Notes under the pieces: model-generated
Database searches by the model: none
What the model saw: the letters and a program-made list of their open reading frames with translations, nothing else
What the model was told of the DNA's origin: nothing
DNA from: Onchocerca volvulus
Taxonomy: Eukaryota; Nematoda; Chromadorea; Rhabditida; Onchocercidae
Direction: 5' to 3'
Assembly: GCA_000499405.2 (NCBI GenBank)
Contig: HG738138.1
Span: 20,189,753 to 20,253,752, forward strand
DNA: 64,000 nucleotides
Shown: one piece after another, positions 48,301-60,900 of the stretch
Layout of the letters: the number at the start of each line of letters is the position of its first letter
Position numbering within the stretch: the stretch's first letter is position 1
Program-made: the position numbers and the translations under genes

Positions 48301-51300
48301 TTACTACTGGAAGCCTTATTTAAGATGAAAAAATGTTTTAACTTGGACTAGAAATTGAATATGCTTAGTTTCATAATTATATATATATATATATATTTAG
48401 GAAAAAAAATCGTAATCTAAACAGCATATTCGATGTCTCTTTTGATTGAATTAATTCAAAGTTATTCAGAGTAAGATAAAATAGACTCTTTTTTAAAGTT
48501 TTCTGCTTTATTTATTACGTTGACATCTGAATGATATTGAAGGATTTTTTGAAGTTACACGTTGAGAAATCATTTCAGATTTCATTTTTAATGCTAGGCC
48601 TTAGATGTATTGAAGATAAATAATGAAATAAAATACCTACAAAAATGATGCGAATCCATCTTCTTGCAGCATATTGGATGCCCTTCTGTTCATAAAAAAT
48701 AAAGAAGATCGGAAAGATATTGAGAAATCGTTGAAAGCACTTCCTGCCTTTCATAGTAAGGTTGTGTTTAGTTTTGTTCTGGTTGAACTTTCGGTTTTCA
48801 GTTCGTTTCATATTAATTTGATATAAAAGCAAAACAGACAAAAATGGAAAAAAGCAAAATTTATTATGTTTAGTAACTGCAGTGAACGAATTTAGGAAAC
48901 GATTTCAACAGATGAAATAACAAAGGACTTCATTTTCTCCTGCTATTGCTGTATTTGTGATCGGACTGATGTGGATTACATATTCCATAAAAAGTAAATC
49001 AGAAGTTTCTACTATCATTATGTCTGGCAGCTAAAAATATTTATTATCATATAAAAATACTAGGTTGATGGAAATAGGAATAGAAATTATCACGTTGCGA
49101 AATACGTTTTTTTTTCAGGTGAATAAGATGGATTAAGCATTTGAATAGCATAATGACGTTGAAACTTTTTTTTTTTGTTCTTAAAATTTGAGTTGGAAGG
49201 ATATATTTCCAATAGGAGAAAAGAGAAGAAAAAAAAAAATGAAAAAAGTGGGGTGAATTTTTATCTTTGAGTAATATCAGCGGTAGCATGAGGAAGATGG
49301 TTTGTAAATTATAATTTCAGATTTGGAGGAAAGAAGACGGTAGATGCAGAGCATTTTGCAAAGTATCTCAAGGAGGAGCATTATGATCCGAGGCTCAATG
49401 AATTGCTTTATCCATCACCCACTCCAGAAATCGCTCAGTTTTTAATTAGCGAGATGAGCAGAAATAGTAGATTTCTTAGATGAATTTATATTTACTTCTC
49501 TTTTTACTGATGTGAATGAATACTTTTTCACTCTATTCCACCTCCTGACTCTATTGTTGTTCTCATTTCTCATACTTGTTGTTGAATTTAATATCTTGTT
49601 TCACTAATTTTTTCAAGTGTTCTTTTCAGAAGAGCATCTAACGAAGGAATCATTTCTGAGATTTCTGCTAAGTGCCTACAACATCAGTATGCATCGACAC
49701 CATCTGATGCTAAAAGAAGAAAATATGCATAAACCAATTTCACATTATTTCATCAATAGCTCGCACAACACATACCTTAAAGGTAAAGGTCACATTCATT
49801 CCAATGATCAAAATAAGATCAAATAGTATGAATGGCATAACTGCTTCATGTTTATTAATAATGAGAAAGAGTAAAAACTGACTTGCTAATTTCTATATAA
49901 TGCTTTTTTCAGCTTTGATAAGATTTTTTAGATAGATTATTTTGTTCTGTTATTAATTGCTTCGTATTTTAAAGTTCGCAAAAATTTTTTAGAGATTTGA
50001 GAGATTACAAATATTTCCAAATAAAAGGTTTCTTGTATTCATCAATTTATCAGCAAATAATCACTGAGTCAGTACAATAAAAAATTGAACAATCAAATTG
50101 ATTGTTACTGTGATTTTTATATTTTTTAGCTTAAAAAAAATTTGCATAGGTTACCAAGTGAATTCCAAAAGCTCCGTGGAAATGTATCGTTATGTGCTAT
50201 TGTCCGGATGTCGTTCCATTGAACTTGATTGTTGGGACGGATCAGGTGGTGAACCAATTATCACGCATGGACCTTCGCAGCTTACTAGGGTCACATCTGT
50301 GTTATTTAAGGTTTATTCTCATTTTTTAGTCAGTTTAAAATCAATGAATTCCTAATTTCTAAAAAAAAAAAAAAAAAAAAAAAATGATTTAATGAGATAG
50401 TTACATTAAGGAAATTAGGAGAGAGAAGGATGAGAAAATACTTTCAATTCAATATGATAAATACACCGAAAATTTCGTACATATGGTATCGTAAAATCGA
50501 ACATATAATAAACCTTTTTAATTTCAAAAATGAAATTTGCTTTCGATTGCAGCTAGGAACAAAATATGCCAATCGTTTTCTGAGAAAACGATTGGCATAG
50601 CCTTTTAAAGAAGTAGTTGTTTTCATTTCATTTAATCTTGAATAACTCTACAAACTTTCTTTTTTGCAAGGACACCTAAATTAATGAATGTGATCTTTGC
50701 TTTTCATTGATGCCTCAAATCAGAGAACGAATTTCAGGATGTTATCATAGCAATTGCGGAAACAGCTTTCGTGATTTCTGAATTTCCCGTTATTCTGTCA
50801 TTAGAGAATCATTGTTCCGTAAAACAGCAAAAGAAAATTGCTTTGTATTGCCGAGAAATTTTCGGAAATTTATTACTCACCGAACCTTTGAGCAATTATC
50901 CGGTACTTCAGCATTCATTTTTCCAAAATTTGCTCTTTCGATATTCAGTTTTCTAATTTGGAAACTATATTGATTTAAAATTGACAAATATCAAAAATTA
51001 GATGGATTTACAAAACTGTTAAATTTGTTAGAATTATTTAGATCAAGCAGGGTGCGAATTTGCCGTCTCCAAATGCGCTCAGGAAAAAAATTTTGATCAA
51101 AAATAAGAAAATCGATGATGCAGGAACGGAAGATTTTTTTAACAGATTAACTAGTGAGTCAAAATCATCGCTTATAAAGCTTTTCAGTTATTAAAATTAA
51201 AGATCAAAGAATCCTTCTAGCGAGACTTTTCTCCTTGAATACCGTTAATCTCATCCGGTCATGCTATCGATTTTTTTTAATGAGTCGGCTCAAATTTTAC

Positions 51301-54300
51301 TGAAAATGAAACAATCAATTCAGTGATTCTAAAGTTGAGTTAGGTGAAACTTCAAAGTCACTTCAAGATATCGTAAGTTTAGATAGAACTGGTGTCTCTT
51401 TAATTTTTAAGTGTTTCTTCCACTAGTGTTTCCGTCAAATGGTAAGAATAGATTCAGAAGTGTGAATCCTTAAATTCAACAATCAGTTTCCAGTAATTTC
51501 CATTCCTGTGCTTGCTGCACATCATAAATAAACTGTATCTGAATGCTAACGACTTCAACAATGACTGTTCCAGCATCGGCATCGACATCACAGAGTGTCA
51601 TGGAAAGCGATTTCAGTGAAAGTGAAAATAGCGAAAGAGGTGGGTTCCGAGTTAACCGGCGAAGTTTTGAGTCTTGCCTGACCAGCTTAAGTCAGATTAA
51701 AATTAAATTCTATTAAATCTAAAATTTAGTTCAATTCCTATTTATTCAAACTATTTAATATGCTCACAAAGTCATTTTTGTAAAAAAAACTAACTATTTT
51801 GAAAATTTAGATGATATCATACACCAAAATGAAGTGAATATAGAGGAACAGCCGCGAAGCTCAGTTAGTTACTGTTGTTATTTCACGAGATCTTGCAATC
51901 AAAAATTCTTATTTTTTGACTTTCAAACCATTTATAATCCTTAAGGAATTACAGGTAGTTGCTCGTGAACTGTCGAACCTCGTGAATTATATGCGTGCTA
52001 TGGGCAAGTTCACATCATTTGCAGATTGCGAAAGTAAGTAAGTTTTCCGCTCTTCTCAATTTTTAGTTTTTGAAGAAGAAAATATAGTTAGTTTCTGAAA
52101 TAATTCAAATAATTTCTTTCACAATTGATAATTCCAATAACTTTTTGATGTTTCGTCTCCTAATAATTTTCAGCTTTTACTAGATTTTGTATTGATGTCT
52201 TTTTGATACATATTAATTTAAAAATCAATATCAATGCAAAATTAGATAGACTTTCAAAAAACAGTAATTTGAGTATAAATTTCAGAAATTTTCACTGCAC
52301 TTTAAACAGCGAGTTGTAATAACTTTTTCTTATCAAAACAAACTATACCTATAACATCATTGCCTTTTCAATTTTTATTTCTCTTATATAATTCATAAGT
52401 AAAGATTGAATTTACTTGGTATAGGCAAACAGATGAGTTCTGAATTATTTTCGATGAACGAATCTCGTGCTTATGAGCTGGTAAAGCAGAATCCTATCGA
52501 ATTCGTGAATCACAATAAAAGACAAATTACCCGTGTTTATCCAAAAGGCAAACGTGTTGACTCCAGCAATTTTTGGCCTATTGTACGTTTCCATTATTCA
52601 AAATACGACAGCTGATTTATTAAATGCTTTTAAATGTTTTAGAAAACTTAAAAATAGAATTTAAAAAATTTGAATCTAGAAAAATAGGAAAATTTTTTTT
52701 TAGAAATTCTGGAATTGCGGTTGCCAAATGACGGCTATAAATATGCAAACACCTGATATACCGTTCCAAATGAATGCTGCATTTTTCGAACAGAATGGCC
52801 GTTCCGGATACGTCCCCAAACCGAGTCTGATGCGTAAAGCTGATGCAAAGTTTAACCCATTCGAAACGCATACTATGGATCTCGTTGTGCCCGCTTATCT
52901 TTCTGTTACTGTTAGTTTCTTTTTGGCACTGACTTATTTCTGAAGTTTGAGAATTTTCGATTTTCTGTTCAGTGAAAGTTATTTGTAGGTAATTTCTGCT
53001 CAGATGCTATCATTTGTATGCGAGAAGCGTCCTTCAACATATGCAGAAGTGAATTTTTATGGACATTTTAACGACTTATCGCGATTTTCGAAGCGAAAAT
53101 ATCGCACGAGAATTGTTATGGATAACGGAATTAATCCCATTTATATGAACTTTTGTGAAGAAAGTTTTAAATTTGAAAAGGTCAGTTACTAGAAACTTTA
53201 AACTTTTCAATTTTTATGAAAATTCGGATTAAATAAACAAATAGTGTCGATATCACTGAAGTATGAAAGACACATCGAGTACGCTTCTTTAAGTTGACTT
53301 AAACTCATAAATTTAGTGGGCAATTTGGTTATTTTAAGTATACAAGTTCACTGAAGGTCGAGGGTCATCATCTTCTATTTTACAGATAATATTTCCTGCA
53401 ATGGCATCAATTCGTTTGGCCGTGTACGAAGACAATGGCCGTCTTATCGGACATTGCTTCTTACATGTAAGCTCATTCTTGATTTCTAAAATATAAGAAC
53501 GAGTTGCTGTTCTAATTATTTATTAAAACTTTCTAGTCATTTCATTCACTGCTTTTTCAGGCTAATCACATGACCGTGCTAACATGATTGACCTATGACC
53601 TTCTGAAGGAGATTGATGTTATTCCATGTTATACCATTTCGTTTAATTTAACTATGGCTTTATTCTATTCACAATAATTTGTTGTTTAAGTTTCAACTAG
53701 TCTCTTGTTCTATAAAATAAGCTTTAGCTGGTTTCTTGTTTCATAGAATCAGTTCATTTTGCAATAAAATAGTTTCAGGTCCGTTCAATTCAACCAGGTT
53801 TCCGACACATTCCACTTCGAAATGCTCACAGCCGTCCATTGGGTCCCGTGTCACTCTTTGTTTTATTCCTTGTCCACGATTATATCGACGATGGAAGCGT
53901 TAGTATGGCTTATTCAATGTATCAGAAGATTATTATCTTTTTTTTTTTTTCTCCAGAAGAAAAAGCAGAGCCATTCTTCTTTAGTTGCCTTATCATTGAA
54001 TGCCTAATTGCAAGGCGATTAGTGATGCCGGAAATAAAGACTCTACTCGGGTGTTTCTTTTTTTTTATTTTCTATAAATGAAATATTAAATTCAGAAATT
54101 TCTTAAACTTAATGTTTTCACATGTTTCATTTAGTTTAATCATTCATTCAAAGAAATTAACAATAATTTATCATTATAGACCTGGTAAACGCACTACAGA
54201 ATCCAATCGAGGCCGTGAAAAAGATAATGGAAAGTGAAGAAGGTTTATAGCTACTACTGATATTTAAAAACATTCTTAAATCCATAGTTTTGCTTGAAAT

Positions 54301-56848
54301 CCCTAAATAAATTGATTTAATTAAGCATCCAATATATTAAAAGTTCTATTAAACTGTTGAAACATTTGAAATTTGATAGCGGTCTGTTCGTTCCAAGGAA
54401 TCCGAAGTGATTATTGAAAATTGTCAAAATACCATGTATTCTGGTATTCTGCAATTTTCAGCAGCTTCTGCAGCGCTGATAAATCCCATAAATACCATGA
54501 AACAACGTGAGAAAATGCTTTTGGCGTTAGAGGAAAGTGAACCGCAGTCATTATCTGCAGAATCAGCACTTTGGGATATTCAGAGATCAGAAGAGGGCAA
54601 AGAATTCAATAGGATGACTCATGGCCGAAGTTTTGAAAATAATGCTGGCTTATTATCTAAAGTAAGTATTTTTTAAGTTAGCTGAAATTAAATACATATA
54701 ATAGTGTTGAAATTTAAGATTTCTTAGCGTAAAATTGTTCAGTTCACTACAGTACTCTGTCCTCATTATTTTCTTATTTTTGATTAAAGATTTTCCATAA
54801 AGAGAGTTTTTTTAGATGAAATTCGCAAGTGTGGGAAGTGAATTAGTAAAAGAAGGAAGCATATGTGAAGACGGAATGAAATCGCTTAGTTTCGATAAAC
54901 GGAATATGTCCGGTAAAATAAATAATGAATATTTAATTATTTTTGTTCACAAGATTGATTTCGAACTTTTATTTTTTGCCACAATTATATGATTAAAATA
55001 ATCCATTAAATAATTGAGATCATGGTTTTCTTTTGCCAAACTACTGTTTGGCTTGTTCAGCATACAGATAATGTAGCGCGTGAAATGTCTGGATAACTTA
55101 AGTTTCAGCAACCTTTCACGGCTTTGAAATTGCGGGCATATTCTAATTTTACTATGATTTCATGATAATAAGTGATTTTTCTGAATGGTTGGTCAGATAG
55201 GAATGTATTTATAGAGTTCGAGGCCTATTTTCTTTTGCAGTTTGCCTGGGAATGATGAAATTGGAATGTTGTTTTTTTATTTCATTGCTAAACATCTGGG
55301 ATTCAAGTTGTAATCCCATACCGAATTTAGTACCACTTTATTATATTTGATTCCTACAATTTACTGAATTTACAGAAAAGCTAAAGGAACGCTTTTATTT
55401 GGATGATATGGAAATCAGGTTTTTAAGCGAGGATGAATTAGCCAACAGCCAGAAAGTTGTAAAGTTGGAAAAGAATTTCAAGAAGAAACATCAATCCATC
55501 CTGGACTTACTTGATGTTTCCTCTAAGCAAAAGTAATTGTTTATTGATGGAGCATAGCTTCAAACGAGGAAAAAAGATGAGAGAATGATGTTGTCGATTT
55601 CGTTATTTTGAAAATTATTGAGTTGGGAAGTAATTTGCCTCTCACATTTATGAAGTAAAATTTTTTCAGGGTACCTTCTGCCATGAACAGCCTGCCTGAA
55701 GATTCTTTTGCTATCTACGCTAAGTATGAGAAGGAGGTTAGCCCTTCTTCAAACGGCTTCTTTTTGAAAATAGATCAAATAAAAAAAAAGAGCTTTGAAA
55801 AGAGAATTGCTGAATGTTTGCTATACTTTGCAACTTGAAATTTTGATAGTTTGTCAAATCAAGACAAAAATCTTGTTCAGAGAACAGAACTTATCATATC
55901 ACTGGTAGAACAGAACAGGAAAAAACTCATAAAACGACTCGATATGGCTTATAAATGGTATGTGGTTCAGTAGCAGGCAACAGTTGTAAATAGACATACA
56001 CAAATAATGAATAAACTGTAGTTTTGTGACACTTGAAAAGTTCTGTCAGTTGATTTAAAAGAAAATCCTTTCATTATTTGAGATGAAGAACTTTGATTTA
56101 TATTTTTAAAGGTAAGGCAATCAAAAAGATGGGAATTTATGACTCAAAAAGAGTGTTGTAGGGATGAATTTTTTGAAAAAGTTGTCAAAAAATAAATTTT
56201 AATGACTCGAGAAGAATTAAAGTCCTTGTTTTTTTCTTTTTCTGATTTACCTTCATTTCAGTGAGTCGAAACAGTTGATCAGATTAAATCATCAAAAACG
56301 CTATGAAGAGCAATGGAATGTAGCTGGAACGGATGGGTATGTCACTCAGTGCTTTTCAATGTAAACAAAAGTTAGTTAGCCTTGAGTGACACAAACCACC
56401 ATTTCTCCCTTATAGCTTTACAGTATCTTTTGAGCACAGCGGTATGTATCTGTTTACTGTTTGTTTTCTCAAGGTGATTTAAGCGAATTTCACCGGAACA
56501 GGGTGAACTGATATGGAGATTTTCTAATTTTAAGGATGCTAAAACCTTTTTAGCATGTATTGTTAGAATTTCCAAAATATTTTCACAATTTCTTGTATTC
56601 TAAGCAAATATTCCAATTTGTTTCAAGAAATTAGATGCTCCAAAAAGCGGTAATTATATGTCATGGTTTTTAGAACTGAAGAATTGCGAAGAAAATATGT
56701 AAAACTTGGCGTAGAAGAACAAAGAAGATTAAATAAATCGAAAGAAAGAAGATCAAAAGAAATTGATGAAAACTGCGAGTTGCTAAAACGAGATATTCGA
56801 ATACGAATGGAGCAGGTAGCGTGCCATTTGTTTAAGTTTAAAATTTAG
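45388..56848 (+). CDS. Phospholipase C-beta
   Basis: Hydrolyses PIP2 to IP3 and diacylglycerol downstream of Gq. About 28 exons, roughly 1140 aa, within the usual PLC-beta length. Starts: 45388, 45594, 45823, 46720, 47366, 48670, 48896, 49321, 49630, 50150, 50738, 51042, 51574, 51811, 51955 (or 51947), 52425, 52704, 52989, 53386, 53779, 54180, about 54380, 54816, 55376, 55670, 55881, 56262, 56674. Order: PH domain, EF hands ([14 protein letters not shown]), X box ([35 protein letters not shown] with both catalytic His), acidic Ser-rich X-Y linker ([12 protein letters not shown]), Y box ([48 protein letters not shown]), C2 domain, and a charged coiled-coil tail typical of beta isoforms. The junction from exon 21 (ends 54242) to exon 22 does not agree in phase, so an exon or splice site is missed there. 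It could be the egl-8 or plc-2 orthologue. Introns at 47.1 and 50.6 kb carry hairpins. Confidence 0.92.
47108..47220 (+). repeat. Long imperfect hairpin in a PLC-beta intron
   Basis: Left arm (about 47108-47154) runs CTTGTGACTTCTGATTTGAT ... AGATCAAGAGATCGAAGC. Right arm (about 47176-47220) runs GCTTCGGTCTCTTGAT ... ATCAAATCAGAAGTCAAG. The arms pair over about 45 bp with roughly seven mismatches and one two-base bulge; the loop is about 21 nt and includes eight T. It sits in the intron between PLC exons 4 and 5. It could be a MITE-type insertion or the source of a double-stranded RNA; the sequence alone does not say which. Confidence 0.75.
50565..50599. repeat. Perfect 16-bp hairpin with 3-nt loop in a PLC-beta intron
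   Basis: TATGCCAATCGTTTTC is followed by TGA and its exact complement GAAAACGATTGGCATA. The stem is unusually GC-balanced for its surroundings. It lies in the intron between PLC exons 10 and 11. A smaller perfect palindrome (AACAATCAA-A-TTGATTGTT, 50088-50106) precedes it in the previous intron. Confidence 0.8.
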
Positions 56849-57987
56849 TTGGATATCCTTGACAAGTCATAAAACAAAAGAACTTTTAAGCGTGTCTCTT
56901 ATATTTAAATCAAATCAGTCAGGAATTCGACCAGATATCTGTTTTCTACATATATGTATATATAAATAATATATAATAGATTTATCAAAATACCATTTTC
57001 AGAGATTGAAAAAAACGGCTTCTGTACTTACGTGACTCTTAATTATCTATTAATATTTATATTGCACGTGTTTTGGACGTTAATAAATACTGTTGTTTTT
57101 AATTGTTGTTTGTATTAATTAAAGTATTTCACGAGCTGAATCATTAGAGACGAGGAGAGAGAACTTTATGTATAAGCTGATTTCCAGAGAGCAAGCTCAC
57201 TTTGAGAGTTATTCGATAGATGATTAAAATGATTAAATCAACTGTGAAAAAGACCCTGTAATGCTGATTAAATTAGCAGAATGGAGTCACATTTATATAG
57301 ACTTGGATATGTATATTTTTTTCTCCTAAAATTTTGATGTTTCCTCTGCATTGTTTTTCGTATACTTTTATGAAAAATAGATTGAAATAAATAACGAAAT
57401 TCTATAATAAAAACAAAAAACTACTAGAAAACACTTATGGATTGATCCCGCTTGAGCACTATTAATTGATTTAGATGAGGAAATCAGAAACGTCATAATA
57501 TTTAAAAATTATAAATAATTTGTATGGATGAAGTAGACATGTAACAAAAAGGAAACATGATATTGTTGAGAATTGTTGTAAAGTGAGGAATTAATTTTAA
57601 TCTTACGGTTGCGATATTACTCGAAAAGAAACCATATGAAATAAATATTCGCATACAATCACGTCATAAATATATTGGAACGGAATTTACAACATGTGGC
57701 TCAAAGCTTACAAGGTCAGAATTTCTCCTTTTCTTAAATGCATCAGCAACATGTATAATATGTGATCAAAATTGTGCTAGATTCTATTGGATTCTTCAGT
57801 TCCTTTTGAGGCACTGAAATTTTCGAATTCATTCCAATTGATATTACCAAGATTAGCGATATGTAAAAATATTTTCATAAGAGATAGAGGATGAAACGTT
57901 ATTTGTAAAATCTCTTAGATGTCCCCGTCTTTCAAAAGACTGCCTAAAGTAAAAGTGAAATGGAAATAAATTTGTACCTCGGTTTAA
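56849..57987. other. Convergent 3' intergenic region
   Basis: The PLC-beta gene (+) and the homeobox gene (-) end towards each other across 1.1 kb. I see only presumed 3' UTRs: plus-strand AATAAA-type hexamers near 57081 and a TATA-rich run at 56951-56982. No exon is supported. Confidence 0.5.
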
Positions 57988-60900
57988 TTACCAAGCCCAT
58001 CCATTTGATATATAGTAATGTGAGCTGGAGGGCAAAATAGAACTGGTGGGTGTAAAATAATTGCCATTTGATGTGAAAGGACTGGGAAGTGTGTTGGGTG
58101 GCGGGCAAGTACCGGTAACGAAATCCATGGGACATCGTTTCCCGTCATGGACCAGCATTTGCACCGGGATGCGTTTTGATTGCGGGAAATTAACAGATGG
58201 CATTGGCATATTACTTTGTATCAGATTACTATTTAGTCCTTTATCCTGGCAGGTCTTCTTCGTTTTATACCTAAAAAATTGAAATGGAAAGTTTTTAGAG
58301 CTCTTTTATGAACATATTCTTTTGATTTGAATCCAAAAAGTGCAAGGGATTATTTTTATCAATGAAAGAGCTAAACGATTCATCGTTTATCATAAAATAA
58401 ATGTATCAATTCAAAGTTTTTGATTTTTAAAAACGAAATGAAATTAAACTTGAAATTTACTGAATGACTTCGCTAAAATGCAGGACTTCTATTTTTAACG
58501 ATTTTTTTGTCAGAAGCATTAAGGTTGACAGATACCTATGATTCTGGAACCAAATTTTCACTTGGGTAGGCGTTAATCGGATTTGCATGGCAAGCTGCTC
58601 ACGTTCAGGCGCCGAAAGATATCTCTGCGTGCGAAATCTCCTTTCAAGTTCATAAGTTTGCAATTTTGTGAATAACACTCGTCGTTTGCGTCGTTTCTTT
58701 TTCCCTCTCTCCTCTACAAAAAATACAAAATTGGAAAGGCAGGAGAAAACATTTTCGGAAATTTTTTATATGCAAAGATCCATTTTTTTTTTACGAAAAT
58801 TTTTTTATATTTAAAAAAAGCATTCCTATATATAAATAGTGAAATAGTGAAGTCAGCATAATTTCCAATTGTTCATTAAAGATTGAAAATTCAAATTTAG
58901 AGCAAAATGTCCACCTTCAACATCCTCATTAACTGTTTCATTTTCGTTGAGAACATCGGTTATATCTTCATTTGCCTCTTTACTAAAACATTGGGAATGA
59001 ATAGCATGAAGCATATCTATGTTATACGAATTTTCAGCGTTCATTTCTAAAATTCTCAATTTCATCCACTTCTCCATTGTTTACATTGCCCACTCTTCAG
59101 ACTAGAAGAGATATAGTATAACATGGCTTAAATACATTGAAAGAACTAATAAAAATCATATTGAAATTTTTTAATACGAATTTCAGCAGGCGATATAAGC
59201 AAATATAGGGAAGTACCTGGTTATACTGTCATTGTTAATATCTTCCTCATTTTCGGATTTATTACAGTGTGACGAAGTAGGCAGTAGTGGTGGTTCCAAA
59301 TTTTTTTCTACCTGACTACAGCCAACTGGAGCATTTATTATCTCAAATCTAAATAATTTATGTCATCATTAAGAATTCTGAAAATTTTCCAAATTATATG
59401 CAGATTTTCACGATTTCAAAAATAAATTCTTCATTTTGGAAGATTTTTGGTGAATTATAACTTAACTGATAAAAAAAAAAAATGATTAACAAACCCAAGA
59501 GGAACAGCGGGTGATGTAAAACAAGATTGATGTGTATTAAATACGCTCTGATCATATATTGAGTAGGAAGTGGTGCATGGTGAATATGAGGCATCAAATG
59601 CCGGTGATGCTCGATGGTATCCTGAATTCCGGATATAGTAGATTAACATATCTTCTGTTACATTATCAGAAAGAATCGACAAATTTGCACAATGTTGGAA
59701 GAACATTTTCTCCATTATAAGTATGACAAATTGAGAATTTAATTAGTAACGAACAGATAGATTTAACATTGCAGTACGGAATTGTGACGTGAGATCAGTG
59801 TGTTCCTATAGTATTATCATCCTTTTAAATTATTGGTTAATCTTATATTAATGAAACACTCAAAGTTGAAAAAGATAAGCATACCACCGAGCAACGGTAA
59901 ATGATCAGTCCAAGATGATGTGGGATAGTTGTGACAGTTACTTATCCCTGTAGCATCGAGTATATCTGGCTTTAATAAGTCGCACCTGAAGAAACAAAAA
60001 TTTTTGAAAACTGAAATTGGTGCCACATTATATTTGAGGAGAAAATGAAAGGCCCAAGAATGATTTAATGCTTTTTATTAAAGAATCTGTTCTTAATGAA
60101 GTAACCTAGACATTGAAAAAAATTTAGTTCAACAGATAAGAAAGTTTCTCTTTTAAGTTCAATAAATGTTGTTGGCTGTAATTTGATATAAAGTAACGGG
60201 TACACCTCGCTGCTATGAATTTCGCAGCTCAGATAAGACTGACATTTATTTTGACAACTCAAGCATAAGAAAAATTTCGAGAAATGTCTACATAAAAAGT
60301 TTCAAGCATTAACCCTCGTATTGTTGCATTTCTTTTAATAAGACAGATTTTTCTTGACAAACCTGTGTATCGACAACAATCAATTTTCTGTGCTATGAGT
60401 GGGTACTAAAGAACGCCACATTCGTCTTACATTACCTTCAAATAATAGCTAATCCAATTTCAACATTGTGTATAGATTTCGAACTTTTTCGTTCTGGACT
60501 ACTATGAATTAAAGGAAATGAGATATGATGGAGAGCCATGTGTATTTGAGTCAAAAAAACTCAGATTTACTTCAAACATATACTTCTCTTATAATGTTCC
60601 TGCATCGATAAGATTTTGATATAGTAACACTTAAGTTAAGAATATGAAAAACTTTTCCAAAGCAACATCTTGTGAATGAAGATGAACTTATTTACTCTTT
60701 TACTACTACATTCTGCGCCAACGATTTTCGGTATTACTGATTTTTGAGAGAAGTGCACTTTTAATGGAGTGGATATCCGTCCCAAAACTTGAAATTTTTC
60801 CTGTTTTGCAAAAAAACCAAGTTTGCTTCTTCCTATTTGGGACCTATTCTCTCATTTATATGAATAAAAATATAAAATGTTCGTTGTTGCTTTTGCTACA

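Noticed and set aside
57981..57997. SL1-like sequence GGTTTAATTACCAAG on the plus strand
   Set aside because: It resembles the nematode spliced leader start, but lacks one C, is not followed by a GT donor or Sm site, and overlaps the antisense stop codon and last codons of ceh-22; chance match.
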